Assembly (NCBI RefSeq): GCF_002272745.1
Contig: NZ_NPBD01000011.1
Location: 1-64,000 of the forward strand
Length of the DNA: 64,000 nucleotides
Source of the DNA: Terribacillus saccharophilus
GTDB lineage: Bacteria; Bacillota; Bacilli; Bacillales; Amphibacillaceae
Reading direction: 5' to 3'
The notes under the pieces were generated by a model. The model did not search any database. It saw nothing but the letters and a program-made list of their open reading frames with translations, and was not told the origin of the DNA. Position 1 is the stretch's first letter, and each line of letters opens with the position of its first letter. The translations under genes and the position numbers were made by a program. This document shows, piece after piece, positions 37,986-45,822 of the stretch.

Positions 37986-38426
37986 ATGGATACCCAAGTA
38001 ACTTCGAAAATGAAAATATAAGCCAGCTAGTGTGGTATATGATCCTATAGTAGATCCCGTTAAGATAGGCAACTTCTGGTTTTCGTCGAGTTCCGAAGTA
38101 TGGAAGGAAGGCACGACTGTTACATTAAAATATGATGAATACAATGCAGAAGTAACTATAGAAGTTCTGGAAGTCGAAGAAGATAGGAAAATCGTTTTTT
38201 ATGGGGAGAAGAATCCAATGAAAAAACAGTTGTTACCATTACACTGAAAGAATTGGATGATACAAGTTCAGTCATTGAAGTGGTTGAATCAGGGTTTAAG
38301 GAAGGCGACCCTGATATAGTAAGAAAGATGCTAGGACAAAAAGAAGGCTGGGTATATACGTTAACTTGTTTGAAGGGTTATTTGGAAAATGACATTAGTA
38401 GTCTGAGAGCCTCATTAATTCATTAA
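37986..38426 (+). pseudogene. SRPBCC/AHSA1-like protein gene with two frameshifts
   Basis: The reading starts at ATG 37986 (MDTQVTSKMKI), shifts frame at about 38018-38024 into KPASVVYDPIVDPVKIGNFW, and shifts again in the run of T/G at about 38195-38206 into GEESNEKTVVTITLKEL, ending WVYTLTCLKGYLEN and stop at 38424-38426. Joined, it is a roughly 146-residue START/SRPBCC domain close to activator-of-Hsp90-like proteins of bacilli. Two independent shifts make it a true pseudogene, unless base calls are wrong. Confidence 0.75.
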
Positions 38427-38522
38427 TATAACTTTTTGTTTTTAAGGCTGCCGGAAAATTTCGACAGCTTTTATTTATTATCCTAAACGAAAGAGCGACA
38501 AAAAGAATACGACCTTTTCCAT

Positions 38523-38615
38523 TTAAGCAATTGTTTCTTTTTCCTTGGAAAACTCCATCAGCTCTAGTTTATTTCCGAAGAGATCTACCAATGTCTCATC
38601 CTTTCCAAATAATGT
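38523..38615 (-). pseudogene. C-terminal fragment of a VOC/glyoxalase-family gene
   Basis: Read on the minus strand, about 30 codons end at a stop at 38523-38525 and give FGKDETLVDLFGNKLELMEF, which looks like the last strand of a glyoxalase/VOC domain (D-x-FGN-K-x-E). No start or upstream half exists. It sits between the SRPBCC pseudogene and the DinB gene. Fragment assignment is tentative. Confidence 0.45.
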
Positions 38616-38658
38616 TTATGTTGATAGAATATTCTTTATAAATTCATAGGTACCCTTC

Positions 38659-39105
38659 ATGGAAGGAGTTGTTTTCATATTTACTTATCGAAATGATGTC
38701 AGAAAGATTCTAATTCCTTATTTGCAGAAACTCTCTCCGCAGCAATGGAATGCCGATGCCTACCATAATACTATTTCCTGGGTAATCGAACATATGGCTC
38801 AAACGGAGGATTATTGGGTATTTCAGATTGGACTGAGTGAAGAAAGCAGATTATCGGGAAGTGATCAGAATCCGTTAGAACAGTATCTCCAAATCAGGAA
38901 AGAAACTGATCAAGTTCTGCAATCTTTACAAGCAAATGACTGGGACAAGCTGGTAGATGTTCCTGACTTCTCAGATGGATGGAAACCCCCATCTGAACCG
39001 ACGATACGCTGGCTGTTCCATCATGTCTATTCTCATGAAGCGTATCATGCTGGTCAGATTGGAGTTATTGCCAAGTTGAATGGATTCAAGGGACCATTGT
39101 TCTGA
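38659..39105 (+). CDS. DinB-family protein
   Basis: About 148 residues from ATG 38659. It is a four-helix DinB/YfiT-like protein with a probable metal site: His in WVIEHMAQTEDYW and the pair in HHVYSHEAYHAGQIG. Members include thiol transferases and damage-inducible proteins. The start is odd. GGAAGGAG lies at 38661-38668, overlapping that ATG; the codon 8 bases after it is ATA (38677), exactly where family members begin (IFTYRNDV). The native start may have mutated from ATG to ATA. Function may be reduced or lost. Confidence 0.7.
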   Translation: MEGVVFIFTYRNDVRKILIPYLQKLSPQQWNADAYHNTISWVIEHMAQTEDYWVFQIGLSEESRLSGSDQNPLEQYLQIRKETDQVLQSLQANDWDKLVDVPDFSDGWKPPSEPTIRWLFHHVYSHEAYHAGQIGVIAKLNGFKGPLF

Positions 39106-39135
39106 TAGTACAAAAAATATGTGGTGGTGATTAGT

Positions 39136-39504
39136 ATGTTTCATACTGAACTGTTCGTACATAAGCTATCTGCATCTATTGTTTTCTATCGTTGTTTGTT
39201 TGGAAAAGCTTGTGTGGATTATAACGAGAAAAGAGCAGTCTTTAAGGATGAAGATGGCACTTCACTTTTGCTGACAGATGAATCTGTGCTAGGTAGTAAT
39301 CACTATTTTGCCGCTATGGCAGAATCCAAGAAAGGAAAGGGCGTAGAACTGATTCTCCCTGTAAACGACGTGGAATTGGTATTTAACAAGATAAATCGTA
39401 TATATCCAGACTTTATTGAATCTGCAATTGCTTCTCAGCCATGGGGGAAACTTGATTTTCGCATAGTGGATCCTGATGGATATTATGTTCGGGTAACCTC
39501 GTAA
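39136..39504 (+). CDS. VOC (glyoxalase/bleomycin resistance) family protein
   Basis: 122 residues from ATG 39136, behind GTGGTGGTGA. A single-chain VOC protein: first beta-alpha unit FHTELFVHKLSASIVFYRCLFG and second unit ending DFRIVDPDGYYVRVTS. The metal ligands usual for glyoxalase I are only partly present. Small-molecule binding or resistance is possible; no specific role can be given. Confidence 0.78.
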   Translation: MFHTELFVHKLSASIVFYRCLFGKACVDYNEKRAVFKDEDGTSLLLTDESVLGSNHYFAAMAESKKGKGVELILPVNDVELVFNKINRIYPDFIESAIASQPWGKLDFRIVDPDGYYVRVTS

Positions 39505-39557
39505 GTTTCATAGAATAGAAAGGGATCTTTTAATGGGAAGCATTACTATTATTGAGC

Positions 39558-39587
39558 AAAGAGCGTATATTAATATGCTCTTTTTTT
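39558..39587 (+). terminator. Terminator after the VOC gene
   Basis: AAAGAGC/GCTCTTT stem followed by seven T. Confidence 0.7.
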
Positions 39588-39659
39588 ATGAGAGGGTTTT
39601 AGAGTGAGAGAGTAGAAGAGAAGTGTATGAAGAAACCAAAGAAGAAAGGGAGAGGTAGA

Positions 39660-40688
39660 ATGAAAAGCCATGAAGACATTGCAAAAACATTTATTGATTT
39701 TTCAGAGAACGAATGTCAAGGTTCCAGTCCTCTTTATGTTGCATTAGCAAGGGGCGTATCAAGTGATATGGAATTATTAGAGTTATGTCAATATGCACGT
39801 TCTGGTCAACCTATCCCTAACCTATTTTTTGGATCTGTGCACTATCTTTTATTGAAAGGTAAGAATCATCCTTTAAAGGAATACTACGCCAGCATAGTCA
39901 ATCAACCTAAAAATCCAAAGAAAGCCTATCCTAAATTCAAAGAGTTTTGTCTTTGTTATAAAGATGAAATAACATATTTGTTAAAGGTGAGACTTGTCCA
40001 AACCAATGAGGTAAGGCGTTGTGGTTATCTTTATCCAGTTTTCTCTGCAATTTATGAGAATATCAATAAGCCGCTGGCATTGATTGAAATCGGAACTAGT
40101 GCAGGCTTCCAGTTGCTATGGGATCATTATGCATACTCATATGGTAATAACAAATGGTATGGTAACAACGATTCAAAGTTAAGAATCGTAGTAGGTGTAA
40201 ATGGTGATAAGTTTCCTGAGATGACTAATCAATCCCCAAAAGTAGGTTTGCGAATAGGGTTCGATTTGAATATCGTAAATTTACATGATGAAGAGGAAAA
40301 ATTATGGCTCAGATCACTCATCTGGCCGGAGCATGAGGACAGAGTAGTGATATTCAAACAAGCAACAGAGTATGTGCTGCAGAATAAGTTGACCTTAATA
40401 GAGGGCGATGGGTTGGAATTATTAGATCACTATGTAGAGGATATCCCATCGACTCAAACAATTTGCATCTACCATACGCATGTTGCGAATCAAATGTCCA
40501 TTGAAGATAAGAAGTATTTGCTACGAAAGGTCGAATTGATTGGGGAAACAAGAGATGTTTATCATATCTACAATAATATCCAAGATGATAAGCTTCATTT
40601 GGATTATTATGAAAATGGTAAAGGACATTTTGCTACGATAGCAGAGACAGAAAGTCACGGCAGATATTTCACATGGCTTATGAACTAA
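39660..40688 (+). CDS. DUF2332 family protein
   Basis: 342 residues from ATG 39660, chosen because GGGAGAGG lies close upstream; ATG 39627 would add a Lys-rich stretch and has a weaker site. Features: SPLYVALARGVSSD, then LIEIGTSAGFQLLWDHYAY, which resembles the glycine-rich first loop of a Rossmann-type methyltransferase, and a later IYHTHVANQM. DUF2332 proteins are uncharacterised. It stands alone between terminators. Confidence 0.82.
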   Translation: MKSHEDIAKTFIDFSENECQGSSPLYVALARGVSSDMELLELCQYARSGQPIPNLFFGSVHYLLLKGKNHPLKEYYASIVNQPKNPKKAYPKFKEFCLCYKDEITYLLKVRLVQTNEVRRCGYLYPVFSAIYENINKPLALIEIGTSAGFQLLWDHYAYSYGNNKWYGNNDSKLRIVVGVNGDKFPEMTNQSPKVGLRIGFDLNIVNLHDEEEKLWLRSLIWPEHEDRVVIFKQATEYVLQNKLTLIEGDGLELLDHYVEDIPSTQTICIYHTHVANQMSIEDKKYLLRKVELIGETRDVYHIYNNIQDDKLHLDYYENGKGHFATIAETESHGRYFTWLMN

Positions 40689-40692
40689 AAAT

Positions 40693-40728
40693 TAAAGTAA
40701 GAGCACACAATTTGTGCTCTTTACTTTT
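40693..40728. terminator. Bidirectional terminator between convergent genes
   Basis: AAAGTAAGAGCACA pairs with TGTGCTCTTTACTTT with one bulge. Confidence 0.7.
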
Positions 40729-40734
40729 AGAGTA

Positions 40735-41994
40735 CTAGTTAGTGGCTCTGCGAAAATAGTTCAGGAAACAAAGCATGCCGCTTATTGCTAGTAATAGTAC
40801 AGTTATTACTGTCAGGAAGGCGATATCCGGAGCGAATGCTGAGATGCTGTGCCATGGTGACTGCATAGTATAGATCAAAAAAGGTATTAGAATTGCTCCA
40901 ATCATTAAAGAGAGGACGCCTATCATTAGCATAGTCTTTCTCTTCTTGAGCTTCTTCCTTTTTACTATCAAGATAATAGTCCAGCGAAAGAGTCCAGTTA
41001 CAATAAGACCTAATATCAATTGTGAGGTTGGAAAGTAACTAGGTATTTTCTCAGGCTCATTGCCATGCATGATGTCAATAATACCTTGTTTGAGTAAAGG
41101 CAAGGAGGATTCTTCAAGAATGTGATTCTTATTGGTTAGAATGACAGCTCCCCAATCTTCTTCTGGGATATAAAACAATTCTGCATGTGCATCAGGAGTG
41201 GATCCAGAATGCCAAACGATGTCTTTTCCTGAATCAAGCTTCGTGTGCCGAAGTCCATAACCGTAATAGTCTTCGGATTTTCTCTCGTAAAGTCTTTCTG
41301 TGTATCTATTTAAAACAGATGTTTCAAAAGTATCATTACGTCTGCCAGAAAGTAATAAGATGAGTTGGCTCATATCTTCCGCGCTGGATGTGATGGTGCT
41401 GTATGGAGCACCGCTGTTGTCATATGGGAGTTTACTTTTAGCAGGAAAGCCGAACCAGGATTGATACCCTGTGTGATAACCAGTACGATTGGCCATATCC
41501 ACATCAGCTGCGGTATGTGTCATTTGTAACGGAAAGAAAATTTGCTTTTCCATATAATCCGCAAATTTCTGAGCTGAAATTTCTTCTATGATCGCTCCCA
41601 GAATTAAATAATTAGCAGCACTATATTGATGAACGAAACCTGGATCATGTGTGAGTGATATACTGGACAGCTTTTGAACGATTGTCTTTAGTTCAATTTG
41701 TTCTTCAATACCTAAATCAGCGATTTTTAACCCGTCATAGCTGCTTATGCCGCTTGTATGTGTCAGCAAATGCTGTATAGTTATCTTGCTTTCAGCTCCA
41801 TTGAGCTGCAACGACGGAAGGTAATTACTTATAGGATCATCAAGAGTAAGCTTTTTTTCATCGACTAATTTTGCGATTGCAAGACCAGTGAAAGATTTAC
41901 TGATGGAACCTAGAGCAAAGGGTGTTTTTGGGGTAACATTATCTTCATCTTCGCCAGTGGCCCTTGGTGATTTATCGTGTAGTAGATACGCGCT
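40735..41994 (-). pseudogene. Serine hydrolase (class C beta-lactamase-like), 5' end deleted
   Basis: In this frame a stop at 41997 is followed by about 60 residues without any ATG, GTG or usable TTG, then the rest of the protein to 40735. The nucleophile motif is intact (ALGSISKSFTGLAI, SxxK), as are a YSAANY motif in place of YSxN and HSG (IVWHSGST). Three C-terminal membrane segments follow. The signal peptide and start are missing; the upstream DNA is the end of a padR gene. I read this as a deletion that joined the two genes. A TTG at 41811 would give a protein lacking the active serine. Confidence 0.7.
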
Positions 41995-42203
41995 TTACCG
42001 CTATCGGTAATTTCACTGCTGACAACAACCCATTGCTGTTCCTTCAATTTATTAAGAATAGGGTAAATGCTGCTTACTCCTTTCAGCTTTAAATCGTATT
42101 TCTCCAATTCTTTCATAATTTCATATCCATAGCTTTTTTTCTTCTTTAAAATCGATAATACACACATTTCTAAGTGACCTTTGAGTAAACTTGTTTTGTT
42201 CAT
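41910..42203 (-). CDS. PadR-family regulator with altered C terminus
   Basis: 97 residues. The winged helix is complete (about 1-80: LLKGHLEMCVLSILKKKKS, YGYEIMKEL, GVSSIYPILNKL, RIYYTINHQG). After INHQG the normal dimerisation helix is missing and the frame runs through sequence that in another frame belongs to the serine hydrolase, ending at 41910. A short PadR (about 105 residues) probably lost its tail by deletion. A perfect inverted repeat lies just upstream of the start. Confidence 0.75.
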   Translation of the reverse strand: MNKTSLLKGHLEMCVLSILKKKKSYGYEIMKELEKYDLKLKGVSSIYPILNKLKEQQWVVVSSEITDSGKARIYYTINHQGPLAKMKIMLPQKHPLL

Positions 42204-42221
42204 GATATAAGATTAATTCAG

Positions 42222-42246
42222 TTATATACTTCAATCAAGTATATAA
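42222..42246 (-). promoter_or_regulatory. Palindromic operator upstream of padR
   Basis: TTATATACTT and AAGTATATAA form a perfect 10-bp inverted repeat with 5-base spacer, 19 bases before the padR start. PadR autoregulation is likely. Confidence 0.6.
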
Positions 42247-42371
42247 TTGTAAATTTAATACAAATAACTTTACCGAATTCCGCTTTTTATTCTTATTATT
42301 CGAAATTCTTGCGCATTTTTGCTTTACAGTTTAAATTTAGTTCATCAAATTTACTGAAAGGGGGAAACAAT

Positions 42372-42845
42372 ATGAAACTAATTCGCTTTCAAGAAACACA
42401 TGCAAGCTTGGTTGATGCCTATGTACTATCAGAAGAACAGCTTCGTTTTACTGCACATCCATCCAAAAGTATCCCCTTATGTAAGGCGGAACCGAATCGT
42501 CATGCTATCTTAGGTATAGAAAATGATCGCCTTGTAGTTTATTTCGCTTTGCATGAACAGGAAGGCGTACAGCCATATTCAGATAATCTCAAAGCAATAC
42601 TGCTACGCACTTTATCCACTGAATATCATGAACTCGGAAAAGCTGCAATGCAACGGCTACCCGAATTTGTACAGCTTCAATTTCCGCACATAGATGAGAT
42701 AGTACTTGCGGTGAATGTCGCAAATGAATTTGCTCGTAAGCTTTATACGAAGTTTGGTTATCAGGATACGGGCCGTCGGGTTATGGGTTCGAAAGGGATG
42801 CTTATTGTGATGAGCTATCCATTAGAGGTTCCAGTCAAAAGATAA
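42372..42845 (+). CDS. GNAT family N-acetyltransferase
   Basis: 157 residues from ATG 42372 behind AAAGGGGG. The first half is VDAYVLSEEQLRFTAHPSKS and the C-terminal signature VNVANEFARKLYTKFGYQDTG is typical of GNAT proteins. The central acetyl-CoA loop is poorly conserved (no clear RxxGxG), so activity is uncertain. It stands alone. Confidence 0.7.
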   Translation: MKLIRFQETHASLVDAYVLSEEQLRFTAHPSKSIPLCKAEPNRHAILGIENDRLVVYFALHEQEGVQPYSDNLKAILLRTLSTEYHELGKAAMQRLPEFVQLQFPHIDEIVLAVNVANEFARKLYTKFGYQDTGRRVMGSKGMLIVMSYPLEVPVKR

Positions 42846-42910
42846 AACATTTATATTATGAAATACTATAAGTTTACACGTGTTTTTCTTGTTCTTATAA
42901 GTCCTACCGT

Positions 42911-42964
42911 TTGACAAAAGACCAACTGGTAACTATATTGATTACAAGTAACGTAATTAATTAC
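42911..42964 (+). promoter_or_regulatory. Promoter of the NmrA-type reductase gene
   Basis: TTGACA (42911-42916), 17 bp, TATATT (42934-42939), followed by the palindrome GTAATTAATTAC (42953-42964), a possible operator. Confidence 0.75.
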
Positions 42965-42985
42965 ATGAAATTGGGGGCAATATAT

Positions 42986-43846
42986 ATGAAACTTTTAGTA
43001 ACTGGAGCTACCGGAAATCTCGGAAGCAAAACTTTAAAAAAACTACTTGAAACAGTTCCTGCTGAAAATGTAGCGGTAAGTGTTCGTAATCCAGAAAAAG
43101 CTGAAGACTTGCAAGCGCAAGGAGTAGAGGTGCGGCAGGGGGATTTTGATCAGCCTGATTCTTTGGATAAAGCATTTGCTGGGGTCGATCGTCTATTGCT
43201 TATTTCTGCAGATGGAGATAATGACACGCGAATTCGCCAGCATACCCAAGCAGTGAAAGCAGCTGCTAAGGCCAATGTAAAATTTATTGCTTATACAAGC
43301 GTTGTAAATGCGCAGGAAAGTGAGTTGTTCCTGGCTCCGACGCATAAAGCTACAGAGCAAGCGATCATGGACACAGGAATTCCTTACGCATTCCTTCGCA
43401 ATAACTGGTATTTTGAAAATGAAGCTTCAAGTATTGAAGGGGTGCTTGCAGGAGCGCCGTGGGTGACGTCTGCAGAAGAAGGGAAAGTCGGCTGGGCACT
43501 GCAGCAGGATTATGCAGAAGCTGCGGCAGCTGTATTGGCAGGTGAAGGGCATGAGAATAAAATCTATGAACTGTCAGGACCACTCCTTACTCAAGCAGAA
43601 ATTGCAAAAGAAGTAGGCGATGTCCTTGGTAAGGAAGTACAAGTCCAGCAAGTGGACGATCAGACTTATGCAGGAATCATGAAAGAAGCAGGTGTCCCTG
43701 AATTTCTTCTACCTATGCTTGTTGATATCCAAAAAGGAATCCGTGAGGGTGCTTTGGAAGTAGCGAGTGATGATTTCGAAAAATTGCTTGGCAGACAAGT
43801 GACGCCACTTCGTAAAGGAATTGAACAGATAAAGGAACAAGCGTAG
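42986..43846 (+). CDS. NmrA-type NAD(P)H quinone reductase-like protein (QorB/YtfG-like)
   Basis: 286 residues from ATG 42986, behind TTGGGGGC. Atypical short-chain dehydrogenase: LLVTGATGNLGSKTLKKL is the dinucleotide loop, and the absence of the YxxxK pair plus NNWYFENEASSIEG places it with the NmrA/QorB group, which reduces quinones with NADPH. It lies near AzoR and the HxlR regulator and fits a quinone-stress gene set. Confidence 0.88.
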   Translation: MKLLVTGATGNLGSKTLKKLLETVPAENVAVSVRNPEKAEDLQAQGVEVRQGDFDQPDSLDKAFAGVDRLLLISADGDNDTRIRQHTQAVKAAAKANVKFIAYTSVVNAQESELFLAPTHKATEQAIMDTGIPYAFLRNNWYFENEASSIEGVLAGAPWVTSAEEGKVGWALQQDYAEAAAAVLAGEGHENKIYELSGPLLTQAEIAKEVGDVLGKEVQVQQVDDQTYAGIMKEAGVPEFLLPMLVDIQKGIREGALEVASDDFEKLLGRQVTPLRKGIEQIKEQA

Positions 43847-43875
43847 AAAAGCTGGCCTAAGGGCCGGCTTTTTTT
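43847..43875 (+). terminator. Terminator after the NmrA-type gene
   Basis: GCTGGCC/GGCCGGC stem with one wobble and a run of seven T. Confidence 0.85.
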
Positions 43876-43961
43876 GTACATAATTTTTCCTGAATTGGCT
43901 CATCCTAATATCTGTGCAAGGGAAAGGCGGCACAAGTATGAACTTGTTTAGGAGGATGACA

Positions 43962-44468
43962 ATGGGAATTTTGAGCGGAAACCCGCAGGATGAGCCGTTG
44001 CATTATGGAGAAGTATATGGTCTGTGGACGTTTGTTTTGACAGGTAATAAGATGATTGCAAATCATCAGATGCTGTTGAATCATGTTGGTGATGATGATC
44101 TGAAGAAATTGATCGGCGAAGCAATTGATGGCGCACAGGCAGAGGTTAAGCAAGTATCGGAAATACTGAAGGCTAATGGTATTGCATTACCTCCTGCTGC
44201 TCCGGAACCCCCGAAAGTAGATCTAGAATCTATCCCAGTCGGAGCACGCTTTATTGATCCTGATGTTGCAGCTACAGCTTCTGCAGCTACAGCGGCTGGT
44301 CTTGTCAGCTGCAGTACGATGATGGGTCAGTCTATCAGAGAAGATGTTGGCATGATGTTCGGACAGTTCCATACAAACAAAGCGATGTTAGGTGCGAAAT
44401 TCCTGAAGCTTTTGAAGGAAAAAGGCTGGCTGATTCCGCCGCCATTGCATCAAAATAAAGAAGATTAA
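43962..44468 (+). CDS. DUF3231 family protein
   Basis: 168 residues from ATG 43962, which has AGGAGG 6 bases upstream and matches the usual family start MGILSGNP; ATG 43938 is less likely. Two all-alpha ferritin-like halves are visible: HYGEVYGLWTFVLTGNKM with NHVGDDDLKKLI, then SCSTMMGQSIREDVGMMFGQFH. DUF3231 proteins occur in spore formers and some are similar to coat protein F-like bundles. Function unknown. Confidence 0.85.
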   Translation: MGILSGNPQDEPLHYGEVYGLWTFVLTGNKMIANHQMLLNHVGDDDLKKLIGEAIDGAQAEVKQVSEILKANGIALPPAAPEPPKVDLESIPVGARFIDPDVAATASAATAAGLVSCSTMMGQSIREDVGMMFGQFHTNKAMLGAKFLKLLKEKGWLIPPPLHQNKED

Positions 44469-44478
44469 GATGAAGAAG

Positions 44479-44501
44479 CAGCCTGGATAGGCTGTTTTTT
44501 T
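44479..44501 (+). terminator. Terminator after DUF3231 gene
   Basis: CAGCCT/AGGCTG, 4-base loop, seven T. Confidence 0.8.
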
Positions 44502-44530
44502 GTTGTACCTTCCCAATAGTATCCTAAAAG

Positions 44531-44585
44531 ATACTATGCCACTTTTAAGTGCGTACTTGTTGTAGTGTCTAAAAAACTTGATAAT
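44531..44585 (+). promoter_or_regulatory. azoR control region with HxlR-type element
   Basis: A 28-bp element at 44531-44558 matches the element at 45736-45763 at 26 positions; its core CACTTTTAAGTG is a perfect palindrome. It overlaps the -35 of a candidate promoter TTGTTG (44557-44562), 17 bp, GATAAT (44580-44585). Confidence 0.65.
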
Positions 44586-44645
44586 AGATAACAGGGGATT
44601 TAGGGGAATACGATCCTGAATGAGGAATAATGGAGGTTTTACAGA

Positions 44646-45284
44646 ATGAACGTATTAGTTGTCAAAGCAAATAACCGCCCGGCTTCCGAGGCGATTTCTA
44701 GCAAAATGTATGAGTCTTTCATGCAAGAAATTGAAGGTGCAGAAAATCTTTCTGTTACTACTTATGATGTATTCGCAGAGGATACACCTTATTTCGGCCA
44801 AGAGTTGTTCGATGCATTCGGTAAAGTACAAACTGGTGCTGAACTAAACGATACTGAGCAGCGTCTATTGGCTGCAAAACAAAAAGCGATGGATCTTCTT
44901 ACAGCAGCTGATGTAGTAGTATTCGCGTTCCCACTTTGGAACTTGACTATTCCTGCTAAATTGCAAACATTCATCGACTACGTTTATGCTGCAGGATTTG
45001 CATTCAAATATGATGCAGAAGGCAACATGATCCAATTGATGACTGACAAAAAAGCAATCTTCCTAAATGCACGCGGCGGCGTATACTCTGCACCAGAAGC
45101 TGCACCAATGGAAATGGCTGTTAACTACATGCGTAATGTATTCGGCGGTATCTTCGGAATGGAAATCATCGATGAAGTAATCATCGAAGGTCATAATGCT
45201 TCTCCTAGCGAAGCAGCTTCAATCGTAGAAGCTGGTCTTGCACAAGTGAAAGAAGCAGCTGCACGTTTGAAAACTTTAGCATAA
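44646..45284 (+). CDS. azoR: FMN-dependent NADH azoreductase
   Basis: 212 residues, flavodoxin-like. N-terminal MNVLVVKANNRPASEAIS is the FMN phosphate loop, the central FAFPLWNLTIPAKLQTFIDYV is diagnostic of the AzoR/AcpD family, and LNARGGVYS is the second FMN-contact loop. It reduces azo compounds and quinones by two electrons with NADH. Upstream is an element shared with the divergent hxlR/LLM region, so the HxlR protein likely represses it. TGGAGG precedes the ATG. Confidence 0.95.
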   Translation: MNVLVVKANNRPASEAISSKMYESFMQEIEGAENLSVTTYDVFAEDTPYFGQELFDAFGKVQTGAELNDTEQRLLAAKQKAMDLLTAADVVVFAFPLWNLTIPAKLQTFIDYVYAAGFAFKYDAEGNMIQLMTDKKAIFLNARGGVYSAPEAAPMEMAVNYMRNVFGGIFGMEIIDEVIIEGHNASPSEAASIVEAGLAQVKEAAARLKTLA

Positions 45285-45327
45285 TACAAAAAAAGATGAA
45301 CTGGCGACAGTTCATCTTTTTTTGTAT
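45284..45327. terminator. Bidirectional terminator between azoR and hxlR
   Basis: A perfect 19-bp stem (45284-45302 with 45309-45327), 6-base loop, A run on one arm and T run on the other. Confidence 0.9.
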
Positions 45328-45335
45328 TTATTTAT

Positions 45336-45704
45336 TTATTTAGCTTCTGCTTGATTATGTTTCTTCGATTGCTTGTGAATCGTATGTTTGGCTCCCCATT
45401 CATGCATCGCATGCAAGATTGGTTCAAGGCTTCTGCCGTATTCTGTAACGCTGTATTCGACTTTCGGAGGAACCTGCGCGTATACCTTACGCTCAATGAT
45501 ATCCTCTTCCTCTAATTCACGAAGCTGGTTTGTAAGCATCTTCTGCGTGATACCGGGTAAACTGCGCTTCAGTTCATTAAAGCGCTGCGTGCCACTGTTT
45601 AGCAGATGTAGAAGGATGACCGGTTTCCATTTTCCTACAAGAATACCAAGCGCATCCGTCACTTTACACATTTCCGGTTGTATTTCTACAGGTAGATCTT
45701 TCAT
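45336..45704 (-). CDS. HxlR-family transcriptional regulator (YodB-like)
   Basis: 122 residues from ATG 45704, which has GGGGGA upstream; ATG 45722 would place that site inside the gene. HxlR winged helix: DALGILVGKWKPVILLHLL, then FNELKRSLPGITQKMLTNQLRELE. There is a Cys near the N terminus (EMCKV), at the place of the redox Cys of YodB-type quinone/diamide sensors. Regulates itself and, by shared element, azoR and probably the divergent LLM operon. Confidence 0.87.
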   Translation of the reverse strand: MKDLPVEIQPEMCKVTDALGILVGKWKPVILLHLLNSGTQRFNELKRSLPGITQKMLTNQLRELEEEDIIERKVYAQVPPKVEYSVTEYGRSLEPILHAMHEWGAKHTIHKQSKKHNQAEAK

Positions 45705-45735
45705 TTTATATCCCCCATCCACAGTATCCTTTTCT

Positions 45736-45763
45736 ATACTATACCACTTTGAAGTGCGTACTT
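45736..45763. promoter_or_regulatory. HxlR-type operator between hxlR and the LLM gene
   Basis: Nearly the same 28 bp as at 44531-44558 (differences at two positions). On the minus strand it lies between a TTGGAA and a TATAGT that could be the hxlR -35 and -10. Confidence 0.65.
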
Positions 45764-45822
45764 TCCAATAAGAGTTCTTTGGAGGATAATGGTTGTACGA
45801 TAAAGCTTAGGGAGACAGGACT

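Noticed and set aside
41735..41811. TTG 41811 as the real start of the serine hydrolase
   Set aside because: The catalytic SxxK and about 60 conserved residues lie upstream in the same frame, so such a product would lack the active serine.
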